Origin: Microplitis mediator
Lineage: Eukaryota > Arthropoda > Insecta > Hymenoptera > Braconidae
DNA length: 64,000 nt
Direction: 5' to 3'
Assembly (NCBI RefSeq): GCF_029852145.1
Contig: NC_079979.1
Span: 17,495,901-17,559,900, forward strand
Part shown: positions 45,801 through 54,998 of the stretch, one piece after another
Layout of the letters: every line of letters starts with the position of its first letter
Numbering within the stretch: the first letter of the stretch is position 1
Position numbers and translations under genes: made by a program
Notes under the pieces: generated by a model
The model's database searches: none
What the model was told of the DNA's origin: nothing
What the model saw: only the letters and a program-made list of their open reading frames with translations

Positions 45801-47199
45801 TCATATATATTAAAAATTTTTTTAGATTGATGTATGTCAATAAAGAAACCTACGCATATAAGACAGTCGAATTGATTCGCGAGCTCTATGATAATTATCA
45901 GATAAATTCAACAAACAAGGAAAATACAACGAAAGTTACAAGAAAAATGGAAAACACTTTTATAAATGCAATCTCTGATACAGAAGTTATGAAATCGACT
46001 ATGAAATGGTTGCAAGAAAAATATTATGTAGATCCAGATGATTACGAGGTCAGGGATACGTTGCGTCATATCTGGTTCAGTAGAATTGATAAATCAACGT
46101 CTGGATTTGAGAGAATTTTTATGGCCGAGTTGTACGAAGGCCCTACGGTAATTGGCGGTCAAAATTGGATCTATTATGATTATCAAGAGTACCAAAAAAA
46201 TTTTAATTATTTTTCATTTGTTGATAAAATTGATCTGAGCGCTGTAAGTTTATTAAATAAATTTCTGTTATTAAATTTATCGAAATAAAATTCATATTAA
46301 TTAAATAAATTATAAATAATAGTAATTATTTATAGTTTATGTAATTACTAATTGCTAATAATAATTAGTAAAATTAATTGCTAATAATAATTATTATGCT
46401 AAATATAATTATAATTAGTAATATCAATTGCTAATACTAATTAGTAAAATTAATTGCTAATATTAATCAGTAAAACTAGTTGATAATACTCATTAGTAAA
46501 ACTAGTTGCTAATACTAATAAATAAAATTAATTGCTAATACTAATGAGTAAAATTAATTGCTAATAATAATTAGTAAAATTAATTGTTAATATTAATTAG
46601 TAAAACTAGTTGATAATACTCATTAGTAAGACTAGTTGCTAATACTAATTAATCAAATTAATTGCTAATACTAATGAGTAAAATGAATTGCTAATAATAA
46701 TTAGTAAAATTAATTACTAATAATAATTATTATGCTAAATATAATTATAATTAGTAATGTCAATTGCTAATACTAATTAGTCAAACTAGTTGCTAATACT
46801 AATTAGTAAAATTAATTGCTAATAATAATTAGTTAAATTAATTGCCAACACTAATTAGTAAAATAATTTTGAAAAATTAATTTTCCCGCTTTTTATTCAA
46901 AAGTTTATGATTTTTTTGGTCACAGAGAAAAAAATAATTAGTAATTTTAATTTTTTTCATTCCAGAATGCAGCCATTGTCAAAATTAATATGGAATTATT
47001 TGGTATAGTGAAGCCTAATGTTACAATGTTGGTTGGAACTTCACCGGAGTTAGAAATGGCACTATATACTATTTGCTTCTATGCTCGACCGAATGATATT
47101 TGTCCTGTATCTTTAGGTGGAATCGTATTTAATTTATACACTCACAATTTCCATTATTTCGGTAAAGATTTGATAGATCTTGGTCTTACTATATTTTAA
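42894..47199 (+). CDS. Secreted Gly/Ser/Pro-rich protein with degenerate EndoU domain, 828 aa
   Basis: Five exons (42894-42963, 43043-43438, 43502-44870, 45826-46243, 46966-47199) join in frame. Residues 1-24 form a signal peptide (FAVIILIINN end). Next comes RSSGGS repeated four times, then Pro/Tyr repeats (AYSPPVYKPSPP type), a long Pro/Asn/Gly-rich region and a hydrophobic island PGLGQMVKEALVYSTINAGV. The C-terminal ~200 residues are an EndoU (XendoU) domain: ETYAYKTVELIRELYDNY, SGFERIFMAELYEG, GGQNWIYYDYQEY, IVKPNVTMLVGTSPELEMAL, ending in the usual YT... strand. EndoU enzymes cut RNA at uridylates with two His and one Lys. The first His position (GFEH in the family) is Arg708, the second (HNW) is Gln724, and only Lys767 is kept. 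Catalysis as known is therefore unlikely. The prion-like N-region plus EndoU layout occurs in other insect EndoU proteins (recalled). It might bind RNA or matrix; function unknown. Confidence 0.85.
44930..45660. mobile_element. Rearranged relative of the 41140 element, with nested family A copy
   Basis: TGATAAAGTTTGAGCTCTTA at 44932 and, after the nested A element (about 45045-45242), GAACGCTCTACAAAAAAGGT, TTGACTTTTCCGGGAAAATT and TTGTAGGTCATTTTATTTCC are reverse-order or inverted matches to 41210-41540. The A copy runs from ATGATCTAAAGTTAGCTGAC to TTGTCTGCTAACTTTAGGAT. All of this lies in intron 3 of the EndoU-like gene. Confidence 0.65.
46310..46865. repeat. Minisatellite in intron 4 of the EndoU-like gene
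   Basis: About twenty imperfect tandem copies of a unit near 26-30 bases reading AATTGCTAATACTAATTAGT followed by AAAATT. Higher-order blocks repeat, for example the stretch with TTATTATGCTAAATATAATT at 46393 recurs at 46728. No coding or CRISPR character. Confidence 0.8.
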
Positions 47200-47994
47200 A
47201 TATCATGACTGTGAAATATCTGCGCCAGGGTACAAATACCAATAAAATATTCACATAAACTGAAAAAATTAATTTGATAATCAATTTTTTTATCCTTCAA
47301 TTTATACATACCTTAAAAAATATAATTCTTATATATATTTGTATATATTCATCATTGATTGCTTGTCAACTTATTCCACTTGCATATTTTATTTTATTGA
47401 TACCGCAACTTGAGTATGTTTTTTTATGTGAAGCTGTAATTTAAAAAATGCTAATTATTGTAATTGAATATTTCTGTGTTAGTTTTAATTTTTGAAATTT
47501 AAAAAATTTAAATATGAAAGTACGTCAGAAATTTGTGAGAAATAATTTTTTATGTTCAGAGTCTTATCAGTCTTGATGTAACAGAAGTAAAAATTGAAAT
47601 GACACTCAGCTATTGGATAGAGGACAGAAGACATGTCGCATGCAGTCTGCGCAATCTCTTTCGTGTCATTTATTATTTACCACCACTCGAGGTTCAATTT
47701 TTTCCCTCTTATTACGGCAGCCTAAAATTATCCATACTTCAATTTTACCATTTCTATGATAAATAATTCTCTTTGTTCTAATAAATGTGAAGATCGAAAT
47801 TTCTTCGAAAATCTAAATGTCGTTTCACCCACTACTTAGTTTAATAAGAAAGAAAAATAAAACGCAGAAGAATTGATGCATTGTAATATGAACTTTCTTA
47901 GATGTTTGAAATTTCTTTGATCTGAAATAACTTTCATCTTTTGCAAAAGTCGCAGTACTTCTACATAGTCATTATTCTATCGCGTACTATTGAA
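47200..47994. other. Spacer and 5' edge of the OR tandem unit
   Basis: The first ~320 bases after the EndoU-like gene are plain AT-rich DNA. From about 47520 (GTCAGAAATTTGTGAGAAAT) the sequence aligns with the regions before the other OR genes, so the repeat unit starts here. The spacer block carrying the conserved opposite-strand frame is absent at this edge. Confidence 0.6.
47815..47990 (+). promoter_or_regulatory. Conserved upstream block of OR1
   Basis: Shares TTTCACCCACTACTTAGTTT and TTTGATCTGAAATAACTTTC with the same position before the other three receptors. No TATA-like box is visible in this copy. Probable core promoter and leader of OR1. Confidence 0.5.
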
Positions 47995-49870
47995 ATGGAA
48001 AAGAAGACTATAAATGACCACACGTCCATAAGACTTATGCGTCTTTGTATGAACGGAATCGGTATATGGAGTATCGAGAAACCGCGAGATGAAATAATTT
48101 CAAATATTGTAATATTTTACACGGTCGCTACCTTAGTTGTCGGATTAATTGTCGAAACTACAGATATTTATTACTGTTTAGGTGATTTACGCGTAAGTTA
48201 ATTACACTGTAAAGATTTTCGGGTTTGAAAAAAAATCTATTTATATTGATATTTAATTTAATATACAGGAAATGTCTTATGTTGCACCGTGTTTATTAAA
48301 TGTAATTGTTGAATTATTTCTGATGGGCACATTTATAATTAATCGAAGTGAAGTTATCGCTTTTAGTGATTATACAATTCGTGAATTTTGGAGTATTCCT
48401 TACGTTGATTCGGAACGTAAAGTATTGGATGATTGTAATAAAAAAAGTGTTAAAATAATTATTGCTTTCATCATCGTAATACAACTTGTTGTTTGGCAAT
48501 ATATAACTATTCCGATAGTAGGTAAATATCATTTTATTTTAATAATATATATAAATTTTACTTGGTTTATTTTTTTAGAATCTTATGGCAAAAATGCATC
48601 CGAAAGAACTTTACCTTATAATTTATGGTTTACATTTATTCCATTCAAAGAAACACCATATTACGAAATATGTTTTTTTTTACAAGTAAGTTTCTCGTTT
48701 AAAATTTTTTAAATTTTAATTACAAATGTATAGTTAATATTTCGTATGATAAATAAATAAAACTGTAGTCAGCTGCAACATTAACTACTGGCGTTTGTGC
48801 AACGGCATTTGCAACATTTTTATTTACAATAAATATTTATGCCACTGGACAATTTAAAATTTTACAACGACGATTGGAAACGTCCTGTCAAGTTTACAAT
48901 ATTGAAAAAATAAAATCAGTTGAGCAAATAAGTTTAATAGCTGAAGAATCTTATGCTAATCTTCGAAAGTGTGTTGAATTACACAACGTACTGCTTCAAT
49001 ACATGACAAGAGTTGAAAATCTTTATTGTCAAATAATGTTAGTTGAAACACTGGCCTGTGTTTTTCTCATTTGTTTAACTGGGTTTCAAATAGTTCTGGT
49101 AAGTGTTGTAATTTATTACACAGAAAAAAAGGATTTCTTTGCGCAATAAATTTTTTGCATTATAAATTAAGGGGGAACACTAGTGTGACCGCCTGAAAAT
49201 AAGATTATTTTTGCGATTTTTTTAAAGAACTACTGCCTGAAATATTTTAATGTTTAAGGATATATTTGTCGATATATAATGAATACAAGTTAAAATTTTT
49301 GGACCAAAAAATTAAAAATTCCCCCCACTGCTGCGAAATTTCACACTAGTGGTTCCCCTTAAAGTCAAAAGTTTTCTTTAGTGAGTTAAATTTTTTTACG
49401 CCAAGAAATCTATTTTTTCTGTGTGTCCGTGCATTGAATTTGTTTAAAGCAGATTTTTTTAGGGAGTTGATAGTTCTATTCTTCGGACATCGCGGAGTGC
49501 TCTTTATTTTTGCTGTTTAGTAACTCAATTACTTTTGTATTCTTGGTCATGTCATGAAATAATTATCGAAAGTTTGGAAGTCGCTGAAGCGGCTTATCGG
49601 GCTTATTGGTACAGTTTATCTTGGTCAAAGTATGGAAAATCATTCAGACAAGCTTTGTTAATTATTATTGCAAGATCACGCAGACCATGTGTTTTAACGG
49701 TCGGAAAATTTGTTCCAATGTCTCTCGAAACGTTTACTTCAGTAAGTATTATATACTATTTTTAATCGCTTGTTTATACTGATGAGAACAATCTTATGCA
49801 GGTTTTCAATTCGGCTTTATCGTATTTTACGATCTTACGACAAATGGATGAAGAAATAGAAAATAATTAA
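47995..49870 (+). CDS. Odorant receptor OR1, 411 aa
   Basis: Insect seven-membrane odorant receptor, a ligand-gated channel subunit that works with Orco in antennal neurons. Six exons: 47995-48192, 48269-48521, 48579-48685, 48769-49098, 49463-49741, 49802-49870. Family marks: hydrophobic segments throughout, NASERTLPYNLWFTFIPFKE and TPYYEICFFLQ before a membrane helix, the exon-5 block YSWSCHEIIIESLEVAEAAY, SLSWSKYGK and RSRRPC. The C-terminal tail has KFVPMSLETFTSVFNSALSY and FTILRQMDEE. Length is typical for the family. Intron 2 is only 57 bases, divisible by three and stop-free. Intron 4 holds a transposon. First gene of a tandem array of four; the ligand cannot be told. Confidence 0.93.
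49117..49425. mobile_element. TIR element with nested foldback, OR1 intron 4
   Basis: Outer ends CACAGAAAAAAAGGATTTCT and CCAAGAAATCTATTTTTTCT are inverted copies. Inside, AAGGGGGAACACTAGTGTGA (49170) pairs with TTTCACACTAGTGGTTCCCC, flanked by TTAA-like sequence, as if a second element had inserted. OR4 lacks the insertion at this place. Confidence 0.7.
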
Positions 49871-50866
49871 GTACCAATATTTCCGATAATAAGAAATTAA
49901 TTTTTTATAATCATCTTTTAATGTATCCATGTAATTAATTGAACATGCTCTCAAGTATGTAGATAATTAATCAAGATGTTGTATGACATTCTTGTACTTT
50001 TGTTCGAAAATTATAGATAAAATAAAATATAATTGATAGTGATCCAAGTTGTAGTTTTTTAAACTTCACTTGAAATTTAATCGAACCTTGTCTTATTGTA
50101 TTTTAAATATCGTCACAGTAGGTCATAATTTATAAACAAAATACTTATAATAAGAATTATTTGATGTTCATATTCATTAATTGATTTATTACTTCAGTTT
50201 ATACAAACCTTAAGGGGACGTACTCTTTTCTCTTTCGCACTTGAGTTAACGAACGGTTTGTGTTGCTCTTGTACAGTAAATGGAAGCTTTGGCCAAATTT
50301 TTCTCGAAAAAATTTGAGTATAAATTTCAATAAATCGAACCGAGGATCGTCAGATTGTAAAGTAGTATCGATCCTTGGTATATATCTTGTGATAAGAGCA
50401 TTCATTTGTGAAAAGCGCGTAGTGTATTATTAATATTTTGTATTTTTGATGGTATAAATCAAATAAATTTTTCTGAGTGATTATAAGCTGAAATAACAAA
50501 AAAGTTCATTAGTAAAGTTCGATAAAATATTAGATTTCAAAATTTCAAGTATTGAAATACTAAACAGAACTTGTCAACAATTTGTGACAAGTCATTTTTA
50601 TGTTGAAAGTCTTAGTAGTCTTGAGTCAGTAGAAGTAAAATTAAAAATGACACTGAGCTATTAGACATTAGGAGACATATCACCTGGAATCTGCGCAATA
50701 CAATATGTCTTTTGTATCATTAATTATTTACAATCAGCCAACGTTTAATTTTTTCCTCTGTTATTACAACTGCCTCTAATTACACATATCGTAATTTTGC
50801 CATTTCTATGATAAAGAATTCTCTTTATTTTAATACATTTTAAAATAAAAATTGGCGGGAAACTTA
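49871..50866. other. OR1-OR2 spacer
   Basis: It holds the OR1 3' UTR region (AATAAAATATAATTGATAGT), then a block conserved in all three inter-OR spacers. That block includes AACCGAGGATCGTCAGATTG and a minus-strand frame at 50199-50405 (68 codons). No recognised gene. Confidence 0.6.
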
Positions 50867-51042
50867 AAATGTCATTTCACCCACTACTTAGTTTAATGAA
50901 AGGAAAAGAATACGCGGAAGTATTTATAAATTCAAATGTACAGTTTCTTAGAAGTTAAAACTTCTTTGATCTGAAATAACTTCCGTTTTTGCAAAAGTCT
51001 CGGCACTTCTCTGCAGTCATTATTCGATCGCGTATTACTGAA
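50867..51042 (+). promoter_or_regulatory. Conserved upstream block of OR2
   Basis: Contains TTTCACCCACTACTTAGTTT, GGAAAAGAATACGCGGAAGT, a TATA-like TATTTATAAA at 50921-50930 and TTTGATCTGAAATAACTTCC, in the same order as before OR3 and OR4. Confidence 0.55.
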
Positions 51043-53882
51043 ATGGAAAAGAAGACTATTAGCCACCACGCGTCGATAAAACTTCTGAGTCTCTGTATGA
51101 ACGGAATCGGTATGTGGAGTATCGCGAAACGGCGAGATAAAATTATTTCAAATATGATGATATTTTGGACTATCGCTACTTTAATTGTTGGACTTATAAT
51201 CCAAGCGCCTGATATGTACTACAATTTAGGAGATTTACGCGTAAGTAAATCCTTATATTGTCGAAAATTTGAGATTAACTTAACACTAAAACTCCGAATC
51301 GAAGTGAACGCGGATCGAAATAAAATCCAGATCACTTCGAAATTACTACGCTGAGAAAAAATACTCCCGATTTACTTCGTGTGGAGAGTGATTTTTTTGT
51401 GACTCCGGAACTCTGAGTGATCGAGTAAATTTTGATTTAAATATCCTACTGGATCCGAATTACGGTAAAGCGGGACCATGTTGGCCACTTGACAGAAATT
51501 CAAGTCAATACATGTAAAAATTACTACGACCATAGTAAATTTCCATGTGAACGTTAACAATAGTTTGAGACATAATCGTGTCTACTTTACTTTGGCCATC
51601 GTAATTTTCGCAACATAACTATTTAAATTTTTGCAGGTGGCCAACACGGTTCGGCTTTACTATGACACCATAGAATTTCAAACGATAATAATTTTTTCCT
51701 GTAATCAATCCGAATTCACTGCCGATTTCTTACAGTCTAGTTATTTATAAAATTCACAATAGTTTTCAAGTATCCATTTTTGAATATTATAAAAATAATT
51801 ATTTATATTTACATTTTTTTTAATATACAGGAAATGTCTTATGTTGCACCGTGTTTATTAAATGTAATTGTTGAATTATTTATGATGGCCAAATTTATAT
51901 TTAATCGAAGTGAAGTTATGGCTTTCAATGCTTATACATATCGTAAATTTTGGAGTATTCCTTACGTTAATTCGGAACGTAAAATATTGGATGATTGTAA
52001 TAAAATTAGTGTTAAAATAATTATTGGTTACATCATCGTAGTACAACTTGTTGTTTGGCAATATATAACTATTCCGATAGTAGGTAAATATCATTTTATA
52101 TTATTAATATATATAAATTTTACTTGGTTTCTTTTTTTTAGAATCTTATGGCAAAAATGCATCCGAAAGAACTTTAATTTATAATATATGGTATACATTT
52201 ATTCCATTCAAAGAAACACCATATTACGAAATATGTTTTTTTTTACAAGTAAGTTTCTCGTTTAAAATTTTTTAAATTTTAATTACAAGTGTATAGTTAA
52301 TATTTCGTATGATAATTAAATAAAACTAGGCAATTGCAACAATAACGACTGGTGTTTGTGCAACGGCATTTGCGATATTTTTATTTACAATAAATATTTA
52401 TGTCACTGGACAATTTAAAATTTTACATCAACGGTTGGAAACGTCTTGTCAAGTTTACAATATTGAAAAAATGAAATCAGTTGAGCAAATAAATTTATTA
52501 GCTGAAGAATCTTATGCTAATCTTCGGAAGTGTGTTGAATTACACCTTGTACTACTTCAATACATAACAAGAGTTGAAAATCTATATTGTCCAATAATGT
52601 TAGTCGAAACGCTGTCCTGTGTTTTTCTCATTTGTTTAACTGGGTTTCAAATACTTCTGGTAAGTGCTGTAATTTACTACACAGAAAAAAAGGATTTCTT
52701 TGCTCAATAAATATTTTGCATTATAAATTAAGGGGAAACACTAGTGTGACCGCCTGAAAAAACGATTATTTTTCGAAATTCTTTAAAGAACTACTACATG
52801 AAATGTTTTAGTGTTTCAAGGATATATTTTTGGATATATAATGAATAGAAGATAAAATTTTTGGACCAAAAAATTCAAAATTCGGCGAGTAATTCACAAT
52901 CTCCTAAGGCTAAAAAAAAAATCCCCCCCCTGCTGCAGTGAAAAAAAGTTTATTAAACTAGCAGGTATTTCCCGTACTATGACCCTCGGGCTAAGAAAAA
53001 AATTAGAATGTTCCAAAATGGCGGAGTTTTTAAAAATAATTTCAAATATTGCGGGAAAATTTTATGATTTTAAGCCTGCAAAATTAAATTATTGATTTGA
53101 TCGGAAAATTGGAGGTTCATGGTACATAGAAAGAAGTATTAAAGGAGCTGCCATTCGAATCGAATCGATCGGATGATTTGCCTTCGAGTTACAACTGCAG
53201 CAATTTTGAAAAATGTATTTTCGAGAACCGATAAGCGGCCGCTCTTCAGAAGGCTGTGAGTCAAAAGAACTCTTCGAGGCAAACACTTGAAATTTTAGTT
53301 ATTTTTGAAGGTATAGACTATCGAAATAAGCAAAAAAAATGATTTTTTCAAAATTTCACACTAGTAAATTCCCTGAAAAACAAAAGTTTTCTTCAGTGAG
53401 TTAAATTTTTTACGCCAGGAAATCCATTTTTTCTGTGTCTGTGCATTGAATTTGTTTAAAGCAGATTTTTGTAGGGAGTTGATAGTTCTATTCTTCGGAC
53501 AATGCTAAGTGCTGTTTATTTTGTCGGTTTACTAATTCAGTTACTTTTGTATTCTTGGTCATGTCATGAAATAATTATCGAAAGCTTAGAAGTCGCTGAA
53601 GCGGCTTATCGGGCTTATTGGTACAGTTTATCTTGGTCAAAATATGGAGAATCATGCAGACAAGCTTTGTTAATTATTATTGCAAGATCACGCAGACCAT
53701 GTGTTTTAACTGTCGGAAAATTTGTCCCAATGTCTCTTGAAACATTCACTTCAGTAAGTATTATATACTATCTTTAATCGCTTGTTTATACCGATAAAAA
53801 AAAATTTATGCAGGTTTTCAATTCGGCTTTATCCTATTTTATGATCTTACGACAAATGGATGAAGAAATAGAAAATAATTAA
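51043..53882 (+). CDS. Odorant receptor OR2, 411 aa
   Basis: Paralog of OR1 with the same exon plan: 51043-51240, 51831-52083, 52142-52248, 52330-52659, 53475-53753, 53814-53882. The spliced frame is open throughout. Intron 2 is 58 bases, one longer than in OR1 and OR3, so retention would shift the frame; this supports that it is a true intron in all copies. Exons 2 to 6 are close to OR1, with scattered changes such as ERTLIYNIWYTF for ERTLPYNLWFTF. Exon 1 differs more (KRRDKIISNMMIFW, QAPDMYYNLGDLR). Intron 1 (590 bases) contains a foldback insertion and intron 4 the same transposon as OR1, expanded. Ligand unknown. Confidence 0.93.
51280..51720. repeat. Foldback insertion in OR2 intron 1
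   Basis: AAAGCGGGACCATGTTGGCC at 51467 pairs with GGTGGCCAACACGGTTCGGC near 51636. GTAATTTTCGCAAC and related ATT-rich text repeat in between. A related sequence (ACGAACATGGTCCGGCTTTA) is in OR4 intron 3. The other receptors have a short intron here, so this is an insertion. Confidence 0.55.
52680..53437. mobile_element. Expanded TIR element, OR2 intron 4
   Basis: Same outer ends as in OR1 (CACAGAAAAAAAGGATTTCT, GGAAATCCATTTTTTCTGTG) and the same inner start AAGGGGAAACACTAGTGTGA. An additional ~400 bases in the middle are absent from OR1. It contains a short minus-strand frame at 53089-53286 with no known motif. Confidence 0.65.
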
Positions 53883-54820
53883 CTACCAATATTCCCGATG
53901 ATAACAAATTTATTTTTTATAATCATCCGTCAATGTACACATATAATTCATTGAACATTCTCTCAAGTATGTAGATAATTAATTAAGATGTTGTAGGAAA
54001 TTCTTGTACTTAACTTTTGTTCGTAAATTATAAATAAAATCGAATATAAATGGTAGTGATCCAAGTTGCAGTTTTTTAAATTTCACTTAAAATTTAATCG
54101 ATCATCGTCTTCTTGTATTTTGAGTATCGTCACCGTAGGACATAATTTATAAATTTTGATAATTATGTTCATTACTTTATTTATTACTTTAGTTTATACA
54201 AACCTTAAGGGGGGTTCGTGTTGCTCTTGTACAGTAAATGGAGACTCGGACCAAATTTTTCTCGAAAAAATTTGAGTAGAAATTTCAATAAATCGAACCG
54301 AGGATCGTCAGATTGTAGAGTAGTATCGATTCTTGGTATATATCTTGTGATAAGAGCATTTATTTGTGAAAAATACGTAAAGTGTATTATTAATACTTTA
54401 TATTTTTGATGGTATAAATCAAATAAATTTTTCTGATCGATTATAAGCTGAAACAATAAGAAAATTGATTAGTTAAGTTAAATAAAACTTTAGATTTCAA
54501 AATTTCAAGTATTGAAATACTAAACAAAACTTGTCAGAAATTTGTGACAAGTCACTTTTATATTTCAAGTCTCAGTCTTGATTCAGTAGAAGTAAAAAAT
54601 GAAATGACACTGAACTATTGAAGAGGAGACATATCACCTAGAATCTGCGCAATACAATATGTCTTTTGTATCATTAACTATTTATAATCAGCCGACGTTT
54701 AATTTTTTCCTCCGTTATTACAACTGCCTCTAATCATACACAACGTAATTTCACCATTTCTATGATAAAGAATTCTCTTTATTTTAATACATTTTGAAAT
54801 AAAAATTGGCAGGAAAACTT
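53883..54820. other. OR2-OR3 spacer
   Basis: Same organisation as the OR1-OR2 spacer: OR 3' UTR, GATCCAAGTTG, then the AACCGAGGATCGTCAGATTG block with a minus-strand frame at 54205-54456. The segment encoding the C-terminal part of that frame in the other spacers is deleted near 54213. Confidence 0.6.
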
Positions 54821-54998
54821 AAAATGTCATTTCACCCACTACTTAGTTTAATGAAAGGAAAAGAATACGCGGAAGTATATATGACTTAAAATTTACAGTT
54901 TCTTAGAAGTTAAAACTTCTTTGATCTGAAATAGCTTTCATCTTTTGTAAAAGTCTCGGTACTTCTGAATAGTCATTATTCTATCGCGTACTATTGAA
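54821..54998 (+). promoter_or_regulatory. Conserved upstream block of OR3
   Basis: TTTCACCCACTACTTAGTTT, GGAAAAGAATACGCGGAAGT, a TATATATGA stretch in the TATA position (about 54876) and TTTGATCTGAAATAGCTTTC are present in the usual order. Confidence 0.5.

Noticed and set aside
46310..46865. Possible CRISPR-like array
   Set aside because: Units are contiguous and imperfect with no unique spacers, in a eukaryotic intron; it is a minisatellite.
52130..52184. Apparent premature stop in OR2 after the second exon
   Set aside because: The stop appears only if the 58-base intron is read through; the spliced frame is open.
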